From the NCBI GenBank assembly GCA_035236585.1, contig CP141127.1, positions 44,344,001-44,408,000 on the forward strand: a stretch of DNA of 64,000 bases. Direction: 5' to 3'. Positions 34,606-48,549 of the stretch are shown one piece after another; the stretch's first letter is position 1; every line of letters starts with the position of its first letter. The notes below the pieces were generated by a model that was not told where the DNA came from, ran no database searches, and saw nothing but the letters and a program-made list of their open reading frames with translations. Position numbers and translations under genes: made by a program. The stretch comes from Warburgia ugandensis. Lineage: Eukaryota; Streptophyta; Magnoliopsida; Canellales; Canellaceae.

Positions 34606-36954
34606 CAACCAGTTAATGTTTTACTGGTTGAAGATGACTTATTTCATTATAAGTCTAGACAAACTCTTATTTCCAATTGACTAAGGCTTGGTAGCTGAAT
34701 GACTGAACACAAAGTGGTTCCTTCAATCCCCATGTAAGGAGGTGTTTAGACCTCACAAACGTCAATGGAAGGTAAGGGAAGAGTGAGGCTCTATTAGAGA
34801 ACCCCCTTAATAGCATTCATTAGAGTGACCTTAGCTCAACCTTTCATAAGTTTCCTATGAGCATTTTAGCTCTAAGTACTCTTTCTAATTGATTTTAATT
34901 AAATCCTTGAACATTTAAAATGTCATACATGGGTTTATTATTCTCCTAGTTTGGGCCAAGGATTTGATTATCCTTATATTGTCCTACTAACTATAGCCCT
35001 TACTAATATTTAATCAAAGTCATTCACTCATCTTAATTGTCCATGAATCTCTATATTCTATTAGTTTACATTTTTGGTGATTTATGCCCATTATATCTTA
35101 ACAACTACTTAACAATTGAATCTACTAATAAAATTTGACAATAATTAAATCATAAACTTTAAAGCATAAATCAATATAAGTTTAACAACCATTTATACTA
35201 ACATGCTTCCTATGAATGTAACTTAACCCAATGGAATAAAACTATACTTAAACTAGCATGATCCTAAGTTATGAAGTACATGAAATTTTACTACTAATCT
35301 AATGGAATCATACTAAAATCTCAAATTTAAACTAACATGGCCTTAAGATAATTAAATCTAGCAACCTAATAACAAACTAATAACATTTACAGCATAGCAT
35401 GCTAAAATTTAAGAACTACACTATCATGATTCCTAATTTATAACATAAATCACATTTACAATTTTTTTATCAAATAAAAGACAATTAAACTAATTAGATT
35501 AAGATTATTAGAAACTTTTACTTATGATCCAACTATTAGATCTTAGATCTTTTCCTTTAGATCAAGGGTTTTAATTACATTTAAGGCTTTTACTCTATTA
35601 AGATCCAAAGATCATATCCACTTATTTTTGTCACGTTTAATCCATGATCTAATTGGATTTCATCATAATCCCATTTATACAACCCATCCAAAGGGTTTGA
35701 TCATGCTTGATCTCATTGATCAAGTGGGTCCCTTTGTATTTTTAGGGTTTTTCTACCATAAAGGGTAGATCTCTTAATTTATCTTAGATCTGTTAAAATA
35801 AATCATATATATTACTTTATTTCAATATTATTTCATCATTAAATCAGATCCCCAAGATTTGATCATCTCAGATCATGAAAATTGGAAGCTTATTTCCTAA
35901 AAACATAAATTTTCTTGAAGATTTTTATCAATTTTATGCTTTCAGAAGAAAATAGATATTATAAGCTTTCATAGCTTCTTTCTTATCTTAATTTGTAGTT
36001 CAGATGACTCCACAATTGATGAATGAAGTTCATAGTCATTCTGAGGGTCTAGATTTGATCTGGGCTTAGCAGAATGGACGGTCCTAATCATTCGGGTGGA
36101 GCAGGTTTGGTCAGGCAGAGCGGTTGCCACGCTCCCGTCAACTGGACGCACATGGTAAGGCGCTTCCCGGGATCCACATTGTCGCACAGACGTTCCATCG
36201 GGATGTCGTCGTATGCGGAGTGCATTCGCAGAGACGCTCTCACAGGCCGCATTTCCGTGCGGTGTCTCGCTATGATGTCCCAGTAACCAGATCTTATAAA
36301 GAAGATCAGACAGTCTGTTTTAGACTGTCCAACCAATTCCTCTTCAATCAAGGGCTCAAAACTTGATGAAATTTCTTGAAAATTCTATCCTAAGGGTTTT
36401 AGACCCTTCTGGATCGATTGGATGGCTTAGATTTTCCATCTGAGCCCTCCATCATACAAAACTGAAGGGTTATTATCCTTACTTGATTTTTATAAATTTT
36501 AACCTAAACTTAATTTTAGAAAATTAAAAATTATATAAACTAACATGAAATAAGTATGGGAAGAGTCTTCACCTACCTGATTGGAGAAAAATATAAGTTT
36601 TGTAGCCCAATTTTAAAGAAATATCCCGTTGATGATAAGATTGCCTAATAACAACTTGTTATGTGATTTTTTGTTGATTACACTATTGGATCTTGAAATT
36701 TCTTTTGGGGTTTTGTAGATAAGATAGTCTAGGACAATAGGAATGGTGGGATTTGTGAGATTTGATTTGGAACAGAGTGCCTAATTGAATTTAGGTCTTT
36801 TGTTCCAATCTAAAGAGAGGAGAGAGAAAGTGAAAGAAGAGAGATTTTTGGGAGTGTTGGAAATTTGGGAATGAATCTAGATTTGATTTTTCAGGAGAAG
36901 TATGATATTTTTGTGAAAGTTTTAATGAATATTTTTGGAGGATTTTTGGGGATG

Positions 36955-36962
36955 TATTTATA
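36955..36962 (-). promoter_or_regulatory. Inner TATA box of the 6.9 kb LTR
   Basis: TATAAATA on the minus strand, flanked by ACATC and CATCCCC exactly as in the plus copy at 48542-48549. Confidence 0.75.
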
Positions 36963-38439
36963 GATGTTTTAAAAAATTTCATAATTACTTGTATCTCATC
37001 AAATGATATGATCCTTCTTGATCCAACCAATGAAGAAGATCTTAATCCATTTTATCCAATTTAAGGGCATAGATCTTAATCTATCCAAAATTATCATCAT
37101 CAAGCCCATCAATTCATATGATCTTAACTTTATATCAGCATCCAAATATATTCACACTTTCCAATCATCCTTCATCAAAATGATCAAGGAGATTACCATT
37201 CATTTTTTTTGGATTTTACTACTTTTAAGGGTCAAGATCTTAAGATTTGGAAAATAAATTACATCCAACCATTTTATTATTGTAATTATACATTTAGATC
37301 ATCATATAAACTATTTTGAAAGGTTTGATCATGCTTGATTAATCAAATCACGAAGATCCATGCTTTTTTTTAATGATTTTTCTTCTTTTAAGGCTAGATC
37401 TCTTAGCTAAACATAGATTAGTCAGTTCTAGCCATTGATTCCATGTTCTAGAATCATAATATCATCAGTGGATCAGAATTATAAAGTCAGATCATTCCAA
37501 ATTTCACTGATCATAGGAATTAGAATGTGTTTTAGATGATCTGGAACGTGGCAAGACGATTTGAAAAGTAATTAGATATTCCCAAAATGTGACTAAATGA
37601 TCTAAGAGGGGTTAGGCTTAGATCAACGCTTGATCTGGGAGATTGGTTGAGACGGTCTGATCTAGACCGTTGGATCAAACCTTCTCCAGATCTCCCATAT
37701 CTGAAACATCCAAGGGCCAAGATTTCTTACCCTGGGGCTTTTGGATCCTAGAAATTCATCCAACCAGTCCAAAGCTGCATCTAATCTGTCCATGGATGAG
37801 ATCTCAACCCCTGTTGCCGGATCCATCATTCCCAACGGACCAACAGTCGGGGGAGCTGAGGGATGGCTAGAAAACCTCAAGGGAGTGCTGAAAAATAACA
37901 AGGGAAGGAGCGTGCACATACCTGGTTTGGTTTGGTCAAGTAATTTCACAAGAAATGAGAGAAATCACACCAAAAAATAAGAAATCCACTTCAAAATCCT
38001 AGCTACATTAGATTTTGTATACAAAGAGAGATTTCTTCTGTGTCATTGCTGGAGAAGGAATAAAACCATAGGGGAAACATAGATCCCCAAGTTCTAGAGT
38101 GATTCACCAGTTTGAGATTGAATTACACTAGCTGGATTGGCCGAAATTTCATGAAGAACTTGCCGGAGGCATTGTCAATACTAGATCTGACATTCATTTT
38201 TCATTTTCCAACGATCCAACCGTTAGATCATCATGATTCCTTGGTGCTTTTGTAAATAATTGGAGCTCGAATCAATCCAATGGTAGAGATGATGATTTGT
38301 TGTCTAGAATTTCATGGCTAATCGAATTAGTGATTTCTAGGAGGAACCTAGTTTCCATTGGGGACGACGCTTCCGAGGAAGCACCTGACGGTTCCAATTA
38401 ACTTGGATCATTTGGTGCTTCTGGGGAATCACCTAAGGC

Positions 38440-38444
<5 letters not shown>

Positions 38445-38535
<91 letters not shown>
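38445..38535 (+). repeat. (GA)45 microsatellite in LTR 2
   Basis: About 91 bp of pure GA, 60 bp downstream (minus sense) of the outer TATA box, so it would lie in the leader of a transcript started there. Confidence 0.97.
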
Positions 38536-38538
<3 letters not shown>

Positions 38539-38594
38539 CTTTTGATTTGGGATTTTAAGGCATTGTAGGAAAAAGTTTGGGAATTTTTATGGGG

Positions 38595-38602
38595 TATTTA
38601 TA
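38595..38602 (-). promoter_or_regulatory. Outer TATA box of the 6.9 kb LTR
   Basis: TATAAATA on the minus strand preceded by AAAAACACC, in the same arrangement as the TATA box of the short family-2 LTR at 62069-62076. Confidence 0.7.
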
Positions 38603-39353
38603 GGTGTTTTTGAATTTTTTATGATTACTTGTAATTATCATGTTTCAATTCTTTTTATTATTAAATTGCCATTGGATTCCCACTTACCACCTCCTTCTCC
38701 ACTAGCAGCTGGTAATGGTTTGACTCATGATGGTGGTCTTTTAGACCATTGGCCCACCTTGTGGGCCCCACATAGTTGTGAAAAGACTGATTTGCCCTTT
38801 TTATTGCAAAAAGGGAGAAAATTAGAGTTTATTCTTATGAGCTCAGAATTGAGCATACTTGTATCGTTTTGATTAGTTTTCCTAGTACATTCCAAATTTT
38901 AAAGTCTTAGGTCTCGGTTATGTGTAAAATTACTATTTTACCTTTTTATTCATAAAAATGAAAAAAACTAAGGATTTTTCATCCGCACTCAAAATTTGAT
39001 GTACTTACAATCATTATGATCGGTTTTTCAAATACATTACAAATATCCAAGTTTTATGTCTTGATTTTATTTTTATAAAAATGAATTTTCCTAGAACTCA
39101 AAGTCTAGTTCCACTTTTAGAATTTCAACTTTTAATTTTTAATAATTCAATTATATTCATAAAAATTGGGTTATTACACTTAGTGTCATTTCGATCAATT
39201 TTTCGAGTGCATTCAAAATTTCTAAGTTTTAAATCATATTTTTATCTCTATACAAATATAATTTCCAATAACCTAATATTCCAACCCAGAATTTCTAAAA
39301 ATTCAAACTAAATTGATTTTCTCAATCAATTTACACAAATTGGGGTTATTACA

Positions 39354-40480
39354 GGATCCAGATCTACATATAAAGAAATTCCTTGATATTTGTGCTTCAT
39401 TCAGATTCCAAAATGTTTTGGAGGATTCTATTAAACTTAGGTTGTTTCCCTTCTCATTGAAAGATAAGGCCAAATCATAGTTGAATTCTTTGGAGGATGG
39501 TTCCATTGCTATGTGGGACTAGTTGTCAAAAAATTTCTAAGCAAACTCTTCTCCATCCATAAGACCAAAGCCCTTTGTAGGGGGAATCAATTTCTACTAA
39601 AGAGGAGAAAAGCAATATTATGAATGTTAGGAAAGATGGAATGAATTGTTGCAAAATTGTCCCCATCATGGTTTGAAAAGTGGCAGCAAGTTCAGTACTT
39701 CTATGAGGCACTTACACCTCATAATAGACATATGGTTGATGCAGCTAGTGGAGTGGCCCTCATGTTGAAAAATGAGACAAGCCTGAGAGTTTTTCTAAAC
39801 ATTAGCTAAAAACTTCCAACAATGGTATTATTCTAATAGGAGAGAGAAATACCCAGACTTAAAAGAAAGGAGGCATGTATGATATAGGAGTGACCATAGA
39901 TATGTCTTATAAATTTGACTCCTTGGCAGGACAAGTGGACAAGGTAGAAAATATGTTCTAAGAAATTGATGCCTTCATGGCTGAAGTGCCTCCATGAAAC
40001 ATCTATAAGAGGTTTGTGCTATTTGTTCTAGCCAGGTCCACTTAACTTCAACATGTCCATCTAATACTGTGTACTTTGAACAGTTTTTGGAACAAGTGAA
40101 TGTCTAAATCATATTGTAATCCTACAAATAATCCATGCTCTAAGACCTATAATCAAGGATGGTCTAGGCATCCTAACTTGTCATGGTCAAAGAACAATTA
40201 TCAGGAAGGTCCATCTATGAACCCTCCTGAACAAAACTTTCCTAAAGCTTCAATTCCCCTACAACTACCTAGTTTTCAGCTTCCTAAACAACTAATGAAA
40301 CCATCAATTGAGGACAATATAGAGTCACACCTTAAGAAATAAGAGGAAACAAATTAGGCCTTACACAATATCCTGAATGATAGTAGACAGAGATTAACTG
40401 TAAATTCTCTATTGCTAAATTAGAAATACAAATGAGCCAGTTGTCTACTGCATTAAATGATAAAGGAAAGGGATAGTTTC
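39354..40480 (+). pseudogene. Athila-type gag remnant
   Basis: Directly abuts LTR 2. Reads DPDLHIKKFLDICASF, then LRLFPFSLKDKAKS and LNSLEDGSIAMWD, the Athila/Tat Gag signature. After several frameshifts follow YFYEALTPHNRHMVDAASG and SLAGQVDKVENMF. Near 40015-40056 a CCHC finger-like CAICSSQVHLTSTC remains intact in spacing (C-x2-C-x4-H-x4-C). An 80-codon stretch (40100-40342) carries the Asn/Pro-rich YNQGWSRHPNLSWSKNN segment typical of Athila Gag. At least six stops or frameshifts. The N-terminus is missing: the LTR sits at the first recognisable codon. Confidence 0.85.
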
Positions 40481-40699
40481 CTCGTCAGCCACTTCCATAC
40501 CCCAAGGGACAATTTGAAATAGGGTCAAGTTCAACTAGACCACATGAACAAGCAAAGTCCATAACTAACCTTAAGGGTGGCCATTAGGTTGATAATAAAG
40601 TAGGGTAAACTAAGGAAACGAGGGAGGAGAATGATCCAGCTTAAACATAAGAGAAAGAGAAAAAATAGAAACCCCCTACTCCATTTAAGCCTATAGTGG

Positions 40700-41745
40700 A
40701 GGCATCTTATGTCCCTCAAGCCCCATTCCCTTAGTTACTAAACAAGGCAAGGAAAGGAAATTTTTTTAATGAGATAATGGATGTGATTAAGCATGTTCAA
40801 GTAGATATCCAAAAACTTTATTCTATTAAAGACATCCCTACTTATGCCAAATTTCTTAAAGAGTTTTGCACATAAAAGTGAAAGCTTAATGCACAAAAGA
40901 CAGCATTTCTAGCTAAGTAGGTGAGTTCTTTAATCCAGCACCAAAATCCTCTTAAGTTTAGAGAACTAAATTGTTTTACCATTTCTTGTGTTATAGGAAA
41001 CCATGTCATTGATAGATATTACTTGATTTAGGTCCTAGTGTAAATTTGTTGCCATTTTCTGTCTATGAGCAACTAGGGCTCAGCGACCTTAAATCAACCA
41101 ATACCACCTTGTAATTAGTAGATAGATTAATGAAGATTCCATATGGTATAATTAAGGATGTTCTAAGATAGGAGGACCAATTTTACTTGCTTATAGATTT
41201 CATTGTCCTAGATACTCAACCTGTGTCGGTTCCCAGTAGTCTAATCCATGTAATTCTTGGATGTCCATTCTTAGCAACATGCAACACCATCATCAACTAT
41301 ATCAAAAGTGTGATGAAGTTATCTTACGACAATATGAAAGTCAAGTTTAATATTTTTAGTGCCAATCATTAGCATCTAAACCTAGACAATTCTTATGTAG
41401 TCAATTTAATTGAAAGTTTACTTCTCGATACTAATCCACCATCATGTATCATAGACTTACTTAAGGCATGTCTAGCACATTTTAACTATGATTTTGATAT
41501 AGACATGTCCATTGATGAGGTAAATAATCTTTTGGATACTACACTTATAATGGATAGCTCTAAATGGGGACTAGGCGGACCACTTCCTCCTTCAAATTCT
41601 GTCATAGTACCGTTAGTAGAAAAACCACCTACCTTAGTTACCTAAAAATCTAAAATATTCCTACTTTGGACCAGATGAATCCTTGCCTATAATCATAGAC
41701 TCATATCTAGATAAACAATAGAGTTTGATTTAGAATTTTGGGATA
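40700..41745 (+). pseudogene. Athila-type protease and RT N-terminal remnant
   Basis: Contains the pre-protease segment (IKDIPTYAKFLKEFC at about 40830) and the aspartic protease core LLDLGPSVNLLPFSVYEQLGL near 41020-41100, with D-x-G retained but in another frame from its surroundings. Then come DFIVLDTQPV and ILGCPFLAT (41190-41280). The spacer before RT includes KPPTLV and FGPDESLPIIIDSYL at about 41625-41715. The RT fingers and palm, including the catalytic DD motif, are absent: the next recognisable residues are the RNase H tail. Many frameshifts. Confidence 0.8.
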
Positions 41746-43090
41746 AAAAAAGGTTCTAAAAATGTTCTAGCAGAACACTTGTCTAGGTTGGTTATGGAGT
41801 CTACTAGTGAGAATATGCCTACAACAAAAACATTTCCAGATGAACTATTGTCGTACATTTCCCAATTTCCTTCATATGTAAATATTGTTAATTATCTTAC
41901 CACTAGTCAAATTCCTAATCATTGGTCTAAACAAAATAACAAAATATTTTGTTGAAGTCAAGCATTTTACATGGGATGGTATGTAGTTGTCTAAGTATTG
42001 TCCTGATCAGATCATTAGGAGATACATACTAGATAGTGAACATCATCAAATCATTTTTTTTTTGTCATGACCATTCACGTGGTCCATTTTAGTTCTAGAA
42101 AAGAAACCGTAATGATTTTGAAGTGTGGGTTTTTACTTGACTCTCCACTTTTAGGGATTCACATCTTATTGCATAGCATGTACTAAATGTCAATAGTTAG
42201 GGAGCATAGGAAAAAGAAATATGCTGCCCTCAAACCTTGAAGTTTGAGATATTGATTTTATGGGACCTTTTCCCAACTCCTTTGGTTATATGTACATCCT
42301 TGTGGGAGTGGACTATGTGTCTAAATGCCTAGAAGCCATACTATGCAAGACCAATGACCACAAGATGATTGCCAAGTTTTAAAAGAAAATACATTTGCAT
42401 GCTTTGATACTCCTAGAGCCATAATTAGTGATGGGGGTAAACACTTTTGTGATGGAGTGTTTGAGAACATAATGAAGAAATTTGGTGTTACTCTTAGAAT
42501 TTTGACCCCTTATCATGCTCAAACTAGTGGATAGGTAGAAGTGTCAAATAGGAAAATAAAGCAAATTTTTAAAAAGATAGCCAATCCAAATATGAATGAT
42601 TAGTTTTTGAGACTTTGTGACATGTTATGGGCTTATCGTATTACATATAAAATTCCTATAGGCATGTCACCATATAGCTTTGTCTATGGAAGGGCTTGCC
42701 ACCTCATACTAGAACTTGAGCATAAAGCATATTGGGCCATTCAAAAGTTCAATTTTGACCTAGATACTACTGGGACCCACAAGAAACTCCAACTTAATGT
42801 GTTGGATGAACTAAGGAAAGATGCCTACATGTCAACCAAGATCTTCAAAGATCACATGAAAAGCCATCATGATAGACACAACCTGTGAAAGTGCTTCACC
42901 CTAGGAAAAGGTCCTTTTGAATTATTCTAGATTGCATCTATATAGCATGTACTATTTACCCTTATGGGGCTGTCGAGATAGAAAAGGATGTGGAAATTTC
43001 CAAAGTCAATGGGAAAAGGTTGAAACCCTATCTAGATTTTTTGAACCGTAACGTAGAAGAAATCTTGCTAGATGAACCAATCTACCATGA
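41746..43090 (+). pseudogene. Athila-type RNase H tail and integrase remnant
   Basis: Starts with KKGSKNVLAEHLSRL, the end of RNase H. The integrase core then appears in pieces: IDFMGPFPNSFGY and VGVDYVSK (first catalytic D; about 42250-42330), FDTPRAIISDGGKHF (second D; about 42410-42450) and SG-stop-VEVSNRKIK (catalytic E region; about 42530-42560, with Q replaced by a TAG). A 93-codon open stretch (42607-42888) reads MLWAYRITYKIPIGMSPYSFVYGRACH and continues to HMKSHHDRHNL. C-terminal fragments continue to about 43080. Defective throughout. An RT deletion joins 41740 to 41750. Confidence 0.85.
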
Positions 43091-44230
43091 CCCACCTTAG
43101 GTTGTCCCATAACACTTGCATCCATCATGAGTCCAGCATTCATTACTATCATTCGTCATGGCATTGTATGTCTGGCTGAAGACATTAAACTTAGTGCTCA
43201 TTAGGAGACAACCTAGGGATTTTAAAGATTCATTATTTTGCATTACCAATTTATCATATAGTGTCCTATGTTTTAAAACATTGGGGACAATGTTTACTTC
43301 AGGTTAGGGGGTGTAGATATGCATGAAATTTCTGAGTTTTCTTATATTTTGAAGAAAAAAGAATTTTTTTTCTTAGTTTCAAAAGTTTTAAGGTATAAAT
43401 TCCATTACTATGGTGAGAATTGGATTTTCAAAAGCCTAGTATTTCTCCTACTTTAACTCCTTAAGAGAAATGCAGATGGTTAATTCTACATCTTATTCAT
43501 TTCCTAAAGTATTTAATGCACTTACACATAGTACATAACTTAGACTAATAGATAGTTAGGACTTAGAGACCTTAAGGAAAATCAGTGGAGACCTTTACCC
43601 AAGTGAGTATTAGAGACTATCATTTTTCTAAGGGTTTTATATAACCCCATATTTCTTCAGTAGAGATTACTTTGAAATGATCCCAATGTATTTGTTTGGT
43701 CAATTTTCAAGAACTAACGAAGTACTAACTTTCTTTGCTAAAAATATATTGAAATAGATAGGCTTTTAAGAAACCTAGGAAATGATAAAGGCCATCCTTA
43801 TTTTAGCCTTGAGATATAAAGTTGAATAATATATTATGCCACTAGTTAGACTTTTTGAGCCTCTTGAAAATCCTTTTCTTTGCAAAACCCTATTTACCTT
43901 AACCCAAAAACCTTAGTTAAGGATCCATTACCTCTCTTTCAAAAATGAGAAGAGATGGTAGAAAATGTAAAAAAAAGGACAAAAATCTAAGAGGTGAAAA
44001 ATATCAAAGTCAATACAAAGAGGAAAGCCTTTCGCACAAAGAAAAAAAGAAATACAAAGAAAATTTAGAAAAATAGAAATATCAAGAAAAAGAAAAAGAA
44101 AAAGAAAAACAAAGAGGAAGGAAAAGTACGAAAGATATTCACTTGAGCACATTAAAAAGAAAAGTAAAGCTGTCCAATAGTTATAGAATACCTATTCTCA
44201 TATTTAAAACTTGAATCCCTTTTACCCTTT
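43091..44230 (+). other. Athila 3' untranslated region
   Basis: Non-coding. Near 43280 ACATTGGGGACAATGTTTA and TTAGGGGGTGTAG match the phrase usually found just after Athila pol. An AG-rich, low-complexity part lies at 43960-44150. No 3' Athila LTR is visible before the family-4 LTR. Confidence 0.6.
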
Positions 44231-47177
44231 CTTTCAGAATCATTCCAACCCTACGTTTCACTTTCAAATATTACAAGTCATAATCATTTCTAAAAAATCT
44301 ATCTAGTTACAACCCACAGTCCAATATGTATTAAACATATTTATACATGTCTAAACTGTTCATAACAGTTACATAACTACTCAGTCATCTCACAACATTT
44401 ATAAAATATATAGATCATACATACACTGCTTATACACTCTCTCTGACTATTCTGCATGCCTGCTCTCAACACTCTTGTGTTTCCCTTCTTCGCGTTTATG
44501 TGTAAAGTTGGTGGGGTGAGTATAGGAGAATATACTCATTAGGTAAAACTAAGATCACAAACATAAATCAATGCAAACTCGCTTTCATGCACTCATGCTC
44601 ACAGTGAAACATCCTTAGGCATTGTTCTTAAGGCTTGTTAGTAATATAACATTTGCATGCTTTTCAAACATTCCATTCAAGGTTTTAGGTCATTTGAGTA
44701 CAATACAAGTGTAAGAACAATATGATATGTGGACTTCAAAAGAATATTCAGTAAACAAGTGCACAAAATCTACGACAAAGTAGTTAAGTGCTAAAATCTC
44801 AATTTAAACAACATATAGGAAAGTCTTGTCAATTGATGTCAAACATATCAGTTCTCAGCATGTAAATATGAATATATCAAATCTCAAATCATACAAGGCA
44901 TTGTCATGCCTAGTGGTCAGGGCATCTAAGACCCTACCACATGTGTGTTGCCAAAAATCAACCTACAACAACTACCCTATAATGGGACACCACAACACCA
45001 CAATAACTGCCCAATTGTGGGACACTGTAGCAAATGAATACATGGATCACTATGTTGTAGCAACTGCCCAATAATGGGACACCAAATGCTCAAATGCTGA
45101 CGCTAACTACATGAGACTTATCATCGTCTCATAAGGGAGGAGAATGGATTGCGCAGTGTAGCCTTCCCATGATGCTAAACTTGAAATCTAGCCACTTGGG
45201 CCTAGTGTATAAAAATCAACCATCAGAAGGCGGGTGGCCATCCCTATAACCTTCCTATTATAGTGTCCACCAAGCGAAAGCACCTATTTAAAGTAAATCC
45301 TCAACAAATCAATGCATAAAAATCTACGTACCATTGTACCCTCTGTGATGTATTAGTCACTGATCACATAATTAGATCCTAATCATGGTATTTAAAATAC
45401 ATATTTTCCATTTAAATGCCAATGGATGTCAAATATAAATGATGCATGAAGTTTAGTCAGAACAATTACCCATAATGGGCATTTCATGTTTTCTAATATA
45501 ATAACAAAATCCTTACATTTTTAATTAAAATCTAATAGAGTTTCCCTTATTTATAAGAAAATGCACATTTAACGCATGTGATGCATATCACCTAATAAGC
45601 ATAATTTCATATTCATACGAAAATGGAGACTCTATCTCCTAACAACTTCATCCACAAAAAATTCAAAAGTTTTCACATAATTCAAATCATGAGGATGTTG
45701 TTTCTGAATCTCAAGGATAATCATCAACTACAATTATATGTATTACTTACATATAATTAATAGAATAGTGAATAAGTGAAATAAATCTGAAAACTTAGCA
45801 ATCTTAAAATTTATCCACTTCAACCTAATGATTCAGATTCACTTGAATCAATTACTTGTCACTTTAGATGTTGCTCAACAAATCAAAAAATGAGGATCAG
45901 TGATTCTATAATCAAATAAAAATCAATCTGAGAAATATGACATAAATATCATAATTTATTCTCTTAATCATGGATTCATACATTAATACTCTAATTTGAA
46001 TGGTCAGATTGTCATTGATCTATCATTTAGCCTCAGATTAGATATTTAATTAATTGTTGGAGAATTTAATTTCACACATCAATCAATTAAATGTGATGTT
46101 CTAGGCCTAAATTACTTAGATCTAAGAGCTGGAATGATTAGATCTATAAAGTAATGGTCCTATCAACATTTGTACATTTAATAAGCTTTTCATTCATTGT
46201 TTTCAATCCACATTGTCCTCCACATGTAATTCACATCATTAGATTCATAGATCTACTGTCTGATCGTGTTTTCAATGATCAAGCATTGTTCATGCACCAT
46301 GTTTAGATAAAAAATTCAATGGTTAGATGATCTCTGATCAAACTTTTGTTGACATGGTTGTGAAGCTCACTTAGTCAGAATTCCATCCATATAATTTTTC
46401 CCAATAATTGCTTGCAGAAAAATGGTCGCCAGCATCAGAATCTGGTCACCATCACCGGAGAAGATAACTAGAAAACGGTCATCGTCGGTGACTATAATAG
46501 TGTTAAAAGCTCTATTTTTTTCACAAATTAAAACCTGGGTCTTGTAGGTCTTATCTTTCCCTTCACTCCAATGAAATTGGGGTTGATTCCATTAACACTT
46601 GCTATAAAAAAACAAGGCAAAACCGATGAAAACCCGAATTGGTTTTTTGTTGTTGCCTACAATAAGAGGAATGAAAAAAGGAGATATGGAGTGAGGGAGA
46701 GAAGAGAGAAGAGAGAAGAGAGAAAGCAAGGGAGGTTGCCGAGAGAGGTAAGAGTTCTTACCGGTGCCAGTGACAGCCGACGGTGGGGGAGAAAATGTTA
46801 TTGATGGAGGGGAAAAAGGGTGTGCTTGAAGAGATGTTTTCACACGAGAGGGAGAGCGGTGGGCTTCCCTAGTTTCTTCCCCATGTGATAGGCAACCTGG
46901 GTAGAGCTCCATGCACTGAGCTCCCCTTGGTTTATCATCACGTGGGTCCATCCAGTGAGAAGGGGTGCCCTTATCAATTTGGCCCCCTCAGTAATTTAGT
47001 AAAAATTGTGGTTCTCTCACCTCCGAACTTTGTTTTGTGCAAAATTAGTATCAATGAAAAGCTCTCATTGTGTACATTCTAATTTTTGAGGTTTCAAAGT
47101 CAAATTTAGAAGGAAATTTAACTTTTTGCACTCAAACTCCCCTTTGTAAATTATCATAAAATGTAGGGTTGTTATAA
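44230..47177 (-). repeat. LTR family 4, minus strand
   Basis: Inferred LTR of about 2.9 kb. In minus sense it starts near 47177 with TTATAACAACCCTACA, a degraded relative of the TGTAATAACCCC start of family 2. It contains TGAGTATA...TATACTCACCCCACC near 44515-44550 (compare family 1 TGAGTATAGTATATACTCACCC) and the shared motif block at 45233-45275. The phrase AACTGCCCAAT..TGGGACAC is repeated at 44971, 45005 and 45062. No coding region. The left edge is approximate because no terminal CACA is recognisable, and only one copy is in the window. Confidence 0.6.
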
Positions 47178-47984
<807 letters not shown>

Positions 47985-48541
47985 TCAGAACCCCAATTTT
48001 TGTAAATTGATTGAGAAAATCAATTTAGTTTAAATTTTTAGAAATTCAGGGCTGGAATATTAGGTCATAGGAAATTCTATTTTTATAGATATTAAAACAT
48101 GATTTAAAACTTACAAATTATGAATGTACTTGAAAAATCGATTGAAATGACACTAAGTACGTTCAATTCCGAGTTAAAATGAAAAACCCCTAAATTTATC
48201 CATTTTTATGAATAAAATAGTCATTTTACCCATAACAGAGATCTAAGACAACAATATTTAGAATGTACTTGGAAATAAGACTCAAACACCACTAAGTACG
48301 CTCAATTTCGAGTTGGGGAGAATAAAACATTTTTTTTTTTCAAAAAAGGACAAAATAGTCCTTCCACACCTCTGTGGGACCCACAAATGAATCTAACGGC
48401 TAGAAAACATGTAATGAGTGGTCAAATATTACTAGCTGATAGTGGAAAAGGAGGTGGTAGTGGAGGATCCAATGTTAATTTAATATTCAAAAGAATTGAA
48501 ACATAGTTATTACAAGTAATTATGAAAAATTCAAAAACATC

Positions 48542-48549
48542 TATAAATA
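48542..48549 (+). promoter_or_regulatory. TATA box of plus-strand LTR 2
   Basis: TATAAATA within ACATCTATAAATACATCCC, conserved with the minus copy. Confidence 0.75.

Larger units (their letters stand above)
32430..39353 (-). repeat. LTR family 2, 5' LTR, minus strand, 6.9 kb
   Basis: In minus sense starts TGTAATAACCCC at 39353 and ends CCCGGGTCGTCATA at 32430, followed by a tRNA-iMet primer-binding site. Colinear with the plus copy 47985-53693 over long stretches (U3, TATA, the leader around 36780-36970, the 34570-35260 part, and the 3' end). 6924 bp is exceptional for an LTR. The excess over the plus copy comes from about 1.6 kb between two TATA-bearing segments (36955 and 38595). Part of that segment is a diverged duplicate: TTTGATCATGCTTGAT at 35696 recurs at 37324. 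A GC-rich block lies at about 36062-36290 and the shared motif block at 33421-33465. No open frame of note. Confidence 0.88.

Noticed and set aside
36074..36366. Overlapping open frames of 70-87 codons in the GC-rich part of LTR 2
   Set aside because: Open on both strands because of base composition; the plus-strand LTR copy has lost them. No recognisable family.
32430..39353. The 6.9 kb block as a complete retrotransposon with its own LTRs
   Set aside because: It contains no gag or pol, its ends match the ends of a single LTR elsewhere (47985-53693 and 61597-62822), and a primer-binding site lies outside it at 32414-32426.
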